DNA of 64,000 bases from Kribbella sindirgiensis (GTDB taxonomy: Bacteria; Actinomycetota; Actinomycetes; Propionibacteriales; Kribbellaceae): positions 558,001-622,000 of the forward strand of contig NZ_SJKA01000002.1 in assembly GCF_004331435.1 (NCBI RefSeq), written 5' to 3'. The position numbers and the translations under genes were made by a program. Below the pieces are notes generated by a model that was not told the DNA's origin, ran no database searches, and saw nothing but the letters and a program-made list of their open reading frames with translations. This document shows, piece after piece, positions 37,170 through 44,743 of the stretch. Each line of letters opens with the position of its first letter. Within the stretch, counting starts at the first letter, position 1.

Positions 37170-37784
37170 TTACACCGTGTGATGGCCCCACTGTCCCCGA
37201 TGGACCACTTCGGCGGTCGTCCGGCGCCCCCGTTTCAGCGACGGCGACCGCTTGTCCGGGGCCCGGTGACCGACCGACAGCACCCCGACCAGATCGAACC
37301 CCTCGGGTACGCCGAACTCCTTCAGCAACCGGCCCACCTTGTCCGCGGGAGGCCCGAAAAAGCAGGCTCCCAGGCCTTCGTCGACGACCGTCTGCAACAT
37401 CAGCAGGACCGCCATCCCGGTATCGACGTACCAGTACGGCGCCGTCCAGCGGCCCTCGTCCCGATCGGTCCAGCCCTTGTCCGCCTCGGTGTACCGATCG
37501 AGGTACGCGTCCTTGTGCGCGAACGCCAGAATCAGCAACGGCGCCCGGCGCAGCCCTGTGACCCATTCCACATACTTCGGATCCGGATCCTCGGCCGCAA
37601 TCCGCCAGTACCGCTCCCGCTCGTCGCCTTCCAGCGTCAGGAACGCCCAACCCTGCGAGAACCCGCCGGACGGCGCCCGAAGTCCGTTCTCCAGGATCCG
37701 CTCCCGGACGTCGTCCAGCACCGCCCGATCCGGGTCGTAGTTCCGCACCATCCGCCGCCGCCGGACAACCTCACTGAACTCCAT
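37170..37784 (-). CDS. Nitroreductase-family protein
   Basis: A 204-residue FMN-dependent nitroreductase-fold protein. The FMN-binding N-terminal segment is RRRRMVRNYDPDR (R-x-x-R-x-Y) and the family's active-site region is APSGGFSQGWAFLTLEG, with DTGMAVLLMLQTVVDEGLGA and GVLSVGHRAPDKRSPS at the C-terminal half. It reduces quinones, nitro compounds or flavins using NAD(P)H. The start overlaps the stop of the upstream zincin-like gene by 14 bp, so it closes the tatD-linked operon. Confidence 0.93.
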   Translation of the reverse strand: MEFSEVVRRRRMVRNYDPDRAVLDDVRERILENGLRAPSGGFSQGWAFLTLEGDERERYWRIAAEDPDPKYVEWVTGLRRAPLLILAFAHKDAYLDRYTEADKGWTDRDEGRWTAPYWYVDTGMAVLLMLQTVVDEGLGACFFGPPADKVGRLLKEFGVPEGFDLVGVLSVGHRAPDKRSPSLKRGRRTTAEVVHRGQWGHHTV

Positions 37785-38850
37785 GAAGCCTGTCTATCAG
37801 TCGCGAATCTGCCCGGGCTGCTGCGGGCCGGATGGCCGCTTCGCGGCCTGCTGTCCCCGGGAGCCGCCGGCCGGTCGTCACAGCCCGCAGGCGCCTGAGG
37901 TCGGGTGGCAGGCGATCCTGAGCCTGACGAACAGCCTGGCTGCGCCGCGAGCTCGGCCGACTCGCCTGCTGTTGCGCTCGCTGCGCTTTCTCGACGCGAT
38001 AGTGGCGTTCGATCCGGTTGAGTTCGTGGTCCAGTTCGGCGATCGCGTTCTTGGCTGCCTTCGCAGACTCGGTCGACTTCTCCGCATCTCCCAACGACTC
38101 GTCGGCCTCGACCTCGACCAGGCCGGCGAGCGAGTCGCGGAGCGGAGCGATCAACTCTTTCCGCACCTCGTCACGATGCGCCTCGGGCATCAAACCCGGC
38201 TTGACGAGACGTTCATCGATCAACAGGTCGACCGCGACGTTCCACCGTTGCAGGTCGTCGGCGCACATCAGCGTCTGGGTGACCTGCGTGCTGGTCAGCC
38301 CGCTGCGCTTCGCGAGCGCCCGATCAAGGTGCCGGGCGGCCGGCGTATACGCGGCGTACGCGTCATCGGTCTGCTGGGCCAGCACCGCCGCCACCGCGTG
38401 TTCCAGGCCGGCGTCGGGGAAGACGTCGCCAATGATCTTGTCGAGGTTTCGATGAGTCCAGTGCTCGGTGCGGCCTTCGTTGAAAGCCTCGGCCGCATCG
38501 TCGTACAAGTACGCGTCAGGTGCGTTCTCGTCGCCGTACTGGGCGAGCAGGTGCGCGGCCTCGTGAGTCAGCGTCGCCATCGCCTCGCGAAGCTCGAACG
38601 CCTCCTCGTCGGTCAGTGGTCGATCGAGGTCGCGAGCCCTGCGCAACGGCTCGAGAACGTTGGTGATCGAGACCGACATACTGCCGTCTGCCTCGGCAGA
38701 ACCTACGAAGTCCGGATCCTCCTCCTCGAGCACCACCTGGTTCCACCGCGTTCGAGCCCCGTCGACCCGCTGCTCGACCGCGTAGACCACCGCGGCCACC
38801 AGCCGGTACTCCCAGGACTGCGGCGAGATCTCGACCGGGTCGTCGGTCAC
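37771..38850 (-). CDS. Putative zinc metallopeptidase-like protein (HExxH, unknown family)
   Basis: A 359-residue protein of unknown family with an apparent zincin site: H96-E-A-A-H100 (ATLTHEAAHLLAQYG) followed by a downstream E-G-R-x-E at 125-129 (AFNEGRTEHWT), the arrangement expected for a gluzincin-like metal site. The rest is helical, acidic in the middle (VEVEADESLGDAEKST) and Arg/Gln-rich at the end (QRAQQQASRPSSRRSQAVRQ). No signal peptide is present, so it would be cytoplasmic. GTG 38850 overlaps the preceding stop by 4 bp (GTGA). Confidence 0.75.
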   Translation of the reverse strand: MTDDPVEISPQSWEYRLVAAVVYAVEQRVDGARTRWNQVVLEEEDPDFVGSAEADGSMSVSITNVLEPLRRARDLDRPLTDEEAFELREAMATLTHEAAHLLAQYGDENAPDAYLYDDAAEAFNEGRTEHWTHRNLDKIIGDVFPDAGLEHAVAAVLAQQTDDAYAAYTPAARHLDRALAKRSGLTSTQVTQTLMCADDLQRWNVAVDLLIDERLVKPGLMPEAHRDEVRKELIAPLRDSLAGLVEVEADESLGDAEKSTESAKAAKNAIAELDHELNRIERHYRVEKAQRAQQQASRPSSRRSQAVRQAQDRLPPDLRRLRAVTTGRRLPGTAGREAAIRPAAARADSRLIDRLHGVQ

Positions 38851-39269
38851 GATCCGTCGTTCCCGATCTCGCGCCGGCGGCGGTCGATCAGGCGCTTCAG
38901 GGTCGAGTTCATGCGCAGGATGGTGCGGGACTCGCGCGGGGGCGCCTGCCGGGCCAGTTCGCCGATCTCGGCCTTCACACGCTCGGCGTGTGCGATCTGG
39001 TCTGCCGCCGAGCCCTTGTCACTGATCACCTGCGCCAAGAGTGTGGATGCCCGCCAGTACTGCGGACTGGTACCAGGTTGTGGTCCGCTGATCAGCTCGG
39101 GCAGCTTGCCCGCTCGGATCAGCGCCAACTCCCGGGACCGCTCGTCCTCGATCTGCTCCGCCAATGCCTTCATACGGACGACCTCGGCCGCGACCGTGGC
39201 GTCGTCGGCATCCTCCAGTGAGTCCGCGAGCTCGAGCAGTTGCGCGTCGAATGCTTCGAAATCCACCAT
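38847..39269 (-). CDS. Hypothetical helical protein coupled to the zincin-like gene
   Basis: A 140-residue all-helical protein (MVDFEAFDAQLLELADSLED at the start; AEQIEDERSRELALIRAGKL; ILRMNSTLKRLIDRRRREIG at the end). Heptad-like spacing suggests a coiled coil. It starts on the last base of the tatD stop (TAATG) and ends inside the zincin gene's start, so it links the two. It resembles replication-associated or restriction-linked small proteins in composition only; I do not recognise it. Confidence 0.7.
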   Translation of the reverse strand: MVDFEAFDAQLLELADSLEDADDATVAAEVVRMKALAEQIEDERSRELALIRAGKLPELISGPQPGTSPQYWRASTLLAQVISDKGSAADQIAHAERVKAEIGELARQAPPRESRTILRMNSTLKRLIDRRRREIGNDGS

Positions 39270-40180
39270 TACCAAGGCCCTCCGAAGGCGCGGTTGGCGT
39301 TGTTGTCGAGGGCTGCGCAGAGTTCGGGGACCGAGATGTTGAGGACGTCGGCCATTTTGCGGACCGTGTGGGGGATCAGGTACGACGCGTTCGGTTTGCC
39401 GCGGTACGGCGAGGGCGTCAGGTACGGGGCGTCGGTTTCGACGAGGATGCGGTCGAGTGGCGTGACGGCCAGGGCGTCGCGGAGGGACTGGGCGTTCTTG
39501 AACGTGACCACGCCGGCGAAGCTCAGGTAGGCGCCGCGGTTCACGCACTCGCGGGCGAACTCGGTGTCGCCGGAGAAGCAGTGCATCACCACCCGGTCCG
39601 GTACGCCCTCGCGGTCCAGGATCCGCAGGATGTCGTCGTGCGCGTCCCGGTCGTGGATCATCAGCGTCTTGTCCAGGCGCTTCGCCAGCTCGATGTGCGC
39701 GGCGAACGACTCGTGCTGCGGGGCCTGCCCGTCCTCGCCGGTCCGGAAGTAGTCCAGCCCGGTCTCACCGATCACCCGGACCTTGTCGCTGCTCGTCGCC
39801 AGCCGCTCGATCTCGGCCAGCGCACTCTCCAGCTCACCGGCCGCCTTCAGCTTCGGCGCCTCGTTCGGGTGCAGCGCAACACCGGCGATCAGGTTCGGGT
39901 ACTGCGTGGCAGCCTCGACCGCCCACACCGCCCCCGGCAGATCACACCCCACCTGCACGATCCGCGTCACCCCCACCGACTTGGCCAGCCGAATCGCGTC
40001 CGCCGGACTCAGCCAGTCCCCGTCCTCCCCATCCGCGATATCCAGATGACAATGCGCATCAACCACACTCATCGGCAACGGATCCGGCACCCCCGGCCGC
40101 ACCCGATCCCGAGACCGCCCGTCCTCCCCCACCGCAGCCCGCGCCCTCGTCGGCCGACCCACCTCCACACCATCACCCAT
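39269..40180 (-). CDS. tatD: TatD-family hydrolase/exonuclease
   Basis: A 303-residue TatD-type metal-dependent hydrolase. Signature segments are VVDAHCHLDIADGEDG (with metal-binding HCH), GETGLDYFRT (GLD), MIHDRDAHDDILRILDREG, HCFSG and VETDAPYLTPSPYRG. It is a deoxyribonuclease/exonuclease acting on DNA ends, possibly in DNA repair. The N-terminus has about 35 extra residues before the motif; a shorter start (PMSVVDAHCH) is likely. It sits at the head of an operon with two unknown genes and the nitroreductase. Confidence 0.95.
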   Translation of the reverse strand: MGDGVEVGRPTRARAAVGEDGRSRDRVRPGVPDPLPMSVVDAHCHLDIADGEDGDWLSPADAIRLAKSVGVTRIVQVGCDLPGAVWAVEAATQYPNLIAGVALHPNEAPKLKAAGELESALAEIERLATSSDKVRVIGETGLDYFRTGEDGQAPQHESFAAHIELAKRLDKTLMIHDRDAHDDILRILDREGVPDRVVMHCFSGDTEFARECVNRGAYLSFAGVVTFKNAQSLRDALAVTPLDRILVETDAPYLTPSPYRGKPNASYLIPHTVRKMADVLNISVPELCAALDNNANRAFGGPW

Positions 40181-40267
40181 GCGCCCCAGATTACTGAGTC
40201 ACTAGCCGACTCTCCGGCCCGAGGTGCGGACGGCCGAGGGTGGCCAGGTCCTTGCGGATTTGTGCAT

Positions 40268-40356
40268 GTCGACAGTACGTATACGTCCACTGTCCAGCGA
40301 TCCGGACTACCGCCCGGTGCAGGATGGCAGGTAGTAGACACATACGTACTGTCGAC
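40268..40356. repeat. 15 bp perfect inverted repeat with 59 bp spacer
   Basis: GTCGACAGTACGTAT at 40268-40282 is exactly complementary in reverse to ATACGTACTGTCGAC at 40342-40356. ACGTATACGT at 40277-40286 is also a perfect palindrome on its own. It lies upstream of tatD, so it may be a double operator or a recombination site. Confidence 0.8.
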
Positions 40357-40632
40357 CTGCAGTTCCGGCGAACGGCGGCAACCCGCGAGCCTGGTCAGCC
40401 GGTAGCCGGGGGAGGCGACACCTTCCGCGTGCTGCGGACAGGGAATATCAGGCTCTTGTGACCGATGTGTGGGTGGTCGGCGCGGCCCCGGGCGCCTGAG
40501 TGCGCGTTCTCGACGTGTGCAACGGCTGGGTAGTGCACCTGAACGTGATCACGCCCGCGCGCACGGCACCCCACCGGCACTCCACCTATCGAGCCACCCC
40601 GCACCCCCACAAACCCCGCCGCCGCTGTCGCT

Positions 40633-40700
40633 CCCCAAACCAGTTCGGGGAGCCCCACACCCCCACAACGGCACGTCATCGTCCCCAAACCGGTTTGGGG
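40633..40700. repeat. Tandem palindromes CCCCAAACC-x-GGGG
   Basis: CCCCAAACCAGTTCGGGG (40633-40650, imperfect) and CCCCAAACCGGTTTGGGG (40683-40700, perfect 18 bp palindrome) are 50 bp apart, inside the ISL3-like element. Both are followed by AGC and a CACCCC stretch. Confidence 0.8.
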
Positions 40701-40854
40701 AGCTCTGCACCCCCGAGAAGTCGTGCCCCGGGGAAGTCGTGGGTGGGCAGGTGGTTCTGCTGTGCTGCCCGGACCAGGCGCGAACCCCACCACTCGACGC
40801 ACCCGACCGATAGCAGCAACCGAGGACACGCACCAGGAACACGCACTGGGAACC

Positions 40855-40918
40855 GGGAACAGGCAATGGTGACTGGGGACAGGCAATACCAGGTGCCCAC
40901 CCACCATTGCCTGTTCCC
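40855..40918. repeat. 17 bp perfect hairpin
   Basis: GGGAACAGGCAATGGTG (40855-40871) pairs exactly with CACCATTGCCTGTTCCC (40902-40918) around a 30 nt loop. It lies inside the ISL3-like element near its right end. Confidence 0.85.
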
Positions 40919-41051
40919 TGATCCCAGACCCGGTTGATCACCACCCACACATCGGACAGGAGAGCCGAATATCAGGTGCGCACCCACCAGAACCTGTCCC
41001 ACGGCCCCGCAGTTCAGCGACGCGTCCGGCCGCCGGGCGTCGCGCAACGCG

Positions 41052-41474
41052 CTAGTCGGCGGATTCGGCGGCGTCCTTGACCTTGGCCACCAGTTGCTCC
41101 CACATGTCTTGCGAGTGTTTGGCTTCGTCTTCGGAGGCGTTGTTGTCTTGGGTCAGTTTCAGGTGGGTGTTGGCGGTGAGGGTGTAGGTGATGGTGTGGT
41201 AGTTCTCCGGTACGTCGGGTTGGCCCGTGAGGGGGCTGAAGTGAGTGAAACTCAGTAGGCGCCCGGGCTCCACGGCGAGGATTTCGCCCTTGTCCTGGTA
41301 GGGCTTGCCTTCCCAATCGCCGGTCCAGGTGATGGGGCTGCCGACCTGCCAGTCGGTCTTGACGTCCGCCCCGAACCACAGCTGCTTCAACTGCTCCGGA
41401 CTCGTCAGCACATCCCACACGCGTGCGGCCGGTGCATCGATGTCGGTCTCGGCTACTGCCACGATCCCAGTCAT
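41052..41474 (-). CDS. SRPBCC / AHSA1-domain protein
   Basis: A 140-residue START/AHSA1-fold protein. Characteristic segments are VAETDIDAPAARVWDVLTSP at the start, LKQLWFGADVKTDWQVGSPI and TWTGDWEGKPYQDKGEIL, then ENYHTITYTLTANTHLKL. ATG 41474 has AAAGGAG 7 nt upstream; the longer frame up to 41519 is less likely. Proteins of this type bind hydrophobic ligands or act in stress responses and are often controlled by ECF sigma factors or ArsR regulators. Confidence 0.9.
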   Translation of the reverse strand: MTGIVAVAETDIDAPAARVWDVLTSPEQLKQLWFGADVKTDWQVGSPITWTGDWEGKPYQDKGEILAVEPGRLLSFTHFSPLTGQPDVPENYHTITYTLTANTHLKLTQDNNASEDEAKHSQDMWEQLVAKVKDAAESAD

Positions 41475-41639
41475 TGTCGAACTCCTTTCTCCCCCGACCG
41501 TACGGTTCCCCACCCGCATGCGCTTGGAGAAAAGCGTCAGCCGGATCGTGCAGGAAGTCAGCAGTCGGGGACATGTTCTCCGCGGTACGGCGGCCAGTAC
41601 GTTGCAGCGAGGTTCCGCCCGACCGACAGGAGCAGCCGA

Positions 41640-43778
41640 ATGTCCCGGATCAGCTCAGTTCTCGCCCTTCTCGGCCTGGTGGTGGGGACCACCGCGCTAC
41701 CGGCCGACGCCGCCGCACCGGTTCCGGTGCAGATCCTCAGCCTGACCGACCTGCACGGCTACCTGTCCGAGACAGAGAACCTGACAATTGCCGGCCCGTC
41801 CGGCACCCAGCAGGTGGGCGGTGCCGGGTATTTGAAGGCTCATCTCGAGCGGCTTCGGAAGCCGAACAGTTTTCTGATCGGGTCGGGTGATCAGTTCAGC
41901 GGCTGGCCGGACTACACGCAGGCGTTCGCGAACGAGCCGACGATCGAGGTGCTGAACGCGTTCGGGATGGACTTCGATGTCGCGGGCAACCACGAGTTCG
42001 ATCGTGAGTTCCCGTTCCTGCGCCGGATGACGACCGGCGCCTGTTACGGCAAGCCCGGGTTCGACAGCTGTTTCAAGGACTCGACGGGCCGGAACTTCCA
42101 CGGCACCGACTACGCGTACCACGCGGCGAACATCGTCGACCCGCGGACCAAGCGGCCGGTGCTTCCGCCGTACCGGATCGCGGAGGCCGGCGGGCAGCGG
42201 ATCGGGTTCATCGGGCTGGGCTTCCCGGGGACGCCGACCGAGACGCTGTCGATCGAGGGGTCGGGGTTCGAGTTCCAGGGCATCGTCGACGCGGCGAACC
42301 GGGCCGCGGCCGCGCTGAAGGCGCAGGGTGTGAACGCGATCGTGGTCAGCATGCACGAAGGCGGTCAGCAGGGCGGGCTGTACAACGAGTGCAAGAACCC
42401 GACCGGTCCGATCTTCGACGCCGCGCGGGCGATGTCCCCGGAGGTCGACGTGATCCTCGGCGGCCACTGGCATACCGCGTTCAACTGCATGATCCCGGAC
42501 CCGAACGGCGTACCGCGGCCGGTGCTCGAGGCGAGCAACCACGGGCGGGTCCTCGGCGAAGTGAACCTGGAACTCGACCCGACGACCGGAGACGTGATCC
42601 GCTCCAGGACCACGGCCACCAATCATGCGGTCACCAAGGACATCGCGCCGGATCCCGGGGTCCAGAAGATCGTGAAGTACTGGATGGACAAGTGGACCGC
42701 GCGGCAGCAGGAACCGCTCACCAAGCTCGACCGCGATCTCGACTTCGCGCGGACCGCGGAGAGCCGCACCGGCAACCTGGTCGCGGACCTCTCCGCGGCG
42801 GAGGCCGACGGCGACTTCGCGCTGATACCGGCGGATCTCGGCATCGACGTGATCGCCGCGGGTCTGGAAGCGGGAACGGTGACGTACGGCGAGGCGTGGC
42901 CGGTGGCCGGCATCTCGCCGATCACCACGCTGTCGATGAAGGGCTCGACGGTCGAGGCGGTCCTGGAGCAGCAGTGGATCCCGCCGGCGTACGGCTGCAG
43001 CCGGCTGTCCGCGCTCGCCACGTCGGCCAACTTCCGCTACACCTACGATCTCGGCCGGCCCGTCGGCGACCGCGTCGATCCGGCCAAGGTCCTGATCAAC
43101 GGCAAGACCCTCCAACGCGACAAGACGTACCGCGTGACGACAAGTGCGGCGATGCCCTTGCACGGAACGCAGTACGGCTATCCGGGGTTCCAGCAGTACA
43201 CGGAGCTGAAGAGAGCGCCGCGGATGGGCCAGGAGGTCTTCCTCAACTATCTGCGGACCCATCCGTTGCTCAAGGCACCTGACCTCGGACGCGTGACCGC
43301 GATCCCGGGTACGCCGCCACCCGCGGACGGACCGTTCGGGCCGCTGACCCTGCTGCCACAGAACGAGATGACCGCGACCGCGACCAGCCAGGGCTCCTCC
43401 GCCTACAGCGCATCCGCCGCGATCGACGGCAGCTGCACAACCATGTGGCACTCGAACTGGAGCCCACATGCCCCGCTCCCGCAGTACATCACTCTCGACC
43501 TGAAGACACCTCGCGCGATCGAGGCGCTCGTCTACACGCCACGCCAGGACGCCGCCGTACCGAACGGCCGGATCTCGTCGTATGACGTCCAAGCGAGCAC
43601 CGACGGCACCACATTCACGTCGGTGACGAAGGGGTCCTGGGACGGCACGGTTGACGCGAAGATCGCGCGGTTCCCGGCGGGTACGACGGCACGCTACGTG
43701 CGGCTGGTGGGACTGGCCGGCGGGGCGGACTACGCGGCAGCGACCGAGCTCAATATAGCTCTAGCTCCGGGTTCCTGA
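41640..43778 (+). CDS. Secreted 5'-nucleotidase / metallophosphatase with discoidin-like C-terminus
   Basis: A 712-residue exported enzyme. A signal peptide (LALLGLVVGTTALPADA) is followed by a metallophosphoesterase domain with LSLTDLHGYL (D-x-H), GSGDQFSG (GDx), AGNHEFDRE (GNHE) and ILGGHWHTAFNC (GHxH), then a 5'-nucleotidase C-terminal domain (RTGNLVADLSAAEADGDFAL, GISPITTLSMKGSTVEAVLE). The final 140 residues look like an F5/8-type C (discoidin) module (ASAAIDGSCTTMWHSNWSPH). It hydrolyses nucleotides outside the cell, perhaps bound to wall sugar. SD GGAG before ATG 41640. Confidence 0.93.
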   Translation: MSRISSVLALLGLVVGTTALPADAAAPVPVQILSLTDLHGYLSETENLTIAGPSGTQQVGGAGYLKAHLERLRKPNSFLIGSGDQFSGWPDYTQAFANEPTIEVLNAFGMDFDVAGNHEFDREFPFLRRMTTGACYGKPGFDSCFKDSTGRNFHGTDYAYHAANIVDPRTKRPVLPPYRIAEAGGQRIGFIGLGFPGTPTETLSIEGSGFEFQGIVDAANRAAAALKAQGVNAIVVSMHEGGQQGGLYNECKNPTGPIFDAARAMSPEVDVILGGHWHTAFNCMIPDPNGVPRPVLEASNHGRVLGEVNLELDPTTGDVIRSRTTATNHAVTKDIAPDPGVQKIVKYWMDKWTARQQEPLTKLDRDLDFARTAESRTGNLVADLSAAEADGDFALIPADLGIDVIAAGLEAGTVTYGEAWPVAGISPITTLSMKGSTVEAVLEQQWIPPAYGCSRLSALATSANFRYTYDLGRPVGDRVDPAKVLINGKTLQRDKTYRVTTSAAMPLHGTQYGYPGFQQYTELKRAPRMGQEVFLNYLRTHPLLKAPDLGRVTAIPGTPPPADGPFGPLTLLPQNEMTATATSQGSSAYSASAAIDGSCTTMWHSNWSPHAPLPQYITLDLKTPRAIEALVYTPRQDAAVPNGRISSYDVQASTDGTTFTSVTKGSWDGTVDAKIARFPAGTTARYVRLVGLAGGADYAAATELNIALAPGS

Positions 43779-44667
43779 CCGCGGCGCGGTGGGCCGTCGG
43801 GGACATTCCGTACCGACGGCCGAACTGCCTGCTCAAGTAGTGCGGGGAGTCGAATCCGACCGCGGCCGCGATCTGTGCGACCGACATGTCGGTGGCGCCG
43901 AGCAGCTCGGCCGCGCGCTGCAGCCGGAGCGCGAGTACGACGTTCATGATCGAGTCACCGACCTGCTCCTTGAACAGGTGCGCGAGGCGCGACACCGACA
44001 CCTGCGCGAGCCCGGCCAGTGACGTGAGGGTGTGCGGGCGGGCCGGGTCGGCGGTGATTGCCTCGAGCACCAGATGCACGCGCGCGTCCAGGTGCTGTGT
44101 CTCCCGGCGGAGGCTCGCGACCGCGGTCAGCAGCACCTCTTCGATGCCGTTCATGGTCAGCTCGGTTGCAACGCTCTTCTCGAGCAGGTGCAGCTCGGTG
44201 TCGCCGGTCGGCGACAGGCCGGCGCGTTGCGCGTCGCGGTGCAGCCGATCGAACGCCGACACGACACGGTCCGTCTCCGAAGACCTGGTCAGCCGCACGT
44301 AGGACAACCCGGGCATTGCCTGTGGCAACGACAACCACGAGTGCCACTCACGCCGCGGCTGGAAGTGCGCCCACCAGGACTCCCAGTACGTCCCGACGGT
44401 CCCGTAGTCGTGCGGCGTCCCAGGACTGACCAGTACGACGTCGCCGTGCCGCAGCGTCAACGTGTTCTGGCCGATCACGTACCGCCCCGTACCGGACGCG
44501 GTGTAGAGCAGGTACCAGCTGCCCACCCCGTCCGGCCGTACGACGCGATAGTCGCCGCCGCTGTGGAAGTGGCCGGTGACCAGCTTGCTCGGCGGCGGGA
44601 TCTCGCTGTACAGCTCGATGAGCACCTGGGTAGCAAGATCGTGCTCGAAGTCAGCAGGCTCCGTCAT
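43750..44667 (-). CDS. AraC-family regulator of the galactoside operon
   Basis: A 305-residue AraC/XylS-type regulator with a cupin sensor domain at the N-terminus (GTGRYVIGQNTLTLRHGDVV; VSPGTPHDYGTVGTYWESWW) and a C-terminal pair of HTHs (LTSLAGLAQVSVSRLAHLFK, then MSVAQIAAAVGFDSPHYLSR and QFGRRYGMSPTAHR). ATG 44667 has GAGGAG upstream. It is divergent from the alpha-galactosidase operon and presumably activates it with a galactoside ligand. The last 29 bp overlap the convergent nucleotidase gene. Confidence 0.93.
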   Translation of the reverse strand: MTEPADFEHDLATQVLIELYSEIPPPSKLVTGHFHSGGDYRVVRPDGVGSWYLLYTASGTGRYVIGQNTLTLRHGDVVLVSPGTPHDYGTVGTYWESWWAHFQPRREWHSWLSLPQAMPGLSYVRLTRSSETDRVVSAFDRLHRDAQRAGLSPTGDTELHLLEKSVATELTMNGIEEVLLTAVASLRRETQHLDARVHLVLEAITADPARPHTLTSLAGLAQVSVSRLAHLFKEQVGDSIMNVVLALRLQRAAELLGATDMSVAQIAAAVGFDSPHYLSRQFGRRYGMSPTAHRAAVRNPELELY

Positions 44668-44743
44668 GGTGGATCTCCTCGTAGGCACCCCAAGATTAGC
44701 GGAACGTCAGCAAGATCCTGCACCCGATGGAAACGAGGGATCC

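Larger units (their letters stand above)
40451..40966. mobile_element. Non-autonomous ISL3-like element (MITE), 516 bp
   Basis: Terminal inverted repeats of 27 bp (40451-40477 and 40940-40966) begin with GGCTCT, share the core CCGATGTGTGGGTGGT exactly, and are identical at 24 of 27 positions. They are flanked by the 8 bp direct repeat GAATATCA (40443-40450 and 40967-40974), a target duplication. No transposase is inside. ISL3-family ends characteristically begin GGCTCTT with 8 bp duplications; this assignment is from that knowledge. Confidence 0.85.
40443..40974. repeat. 8 bp target-site duplication GAATATCA
   Basis: GAATATCA at 40443-40450 and at 40967-40974 directly abuts both ends of the ISL3-like element. 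Perfect copies; they mark an insertion that was not precisely excised. Confidence 0.85.
40181..41051. other. 871 bp intergenic region rich in inverted repeats
   Basis: No gene is supported between tatD and the SRPBCC gene. The region contains a 15 bp inverted repeat (40268-40356), an ISL3-type non-autonomous element (40451-40966), two short palindromes (40633-40650, 40683-40700) and a long hairpin (40855-40918), all listed separately. Short frames here do not resemble proteins. Confidence 0.75.

Noticed and set aside
40395..40907. A 170-codon minus-strand frame inside the ISL3-like element
   Set aside because: It crosses both hairpins and the palindromes, has no ribosome-binding site and a composition set by repeats; not a transposase.
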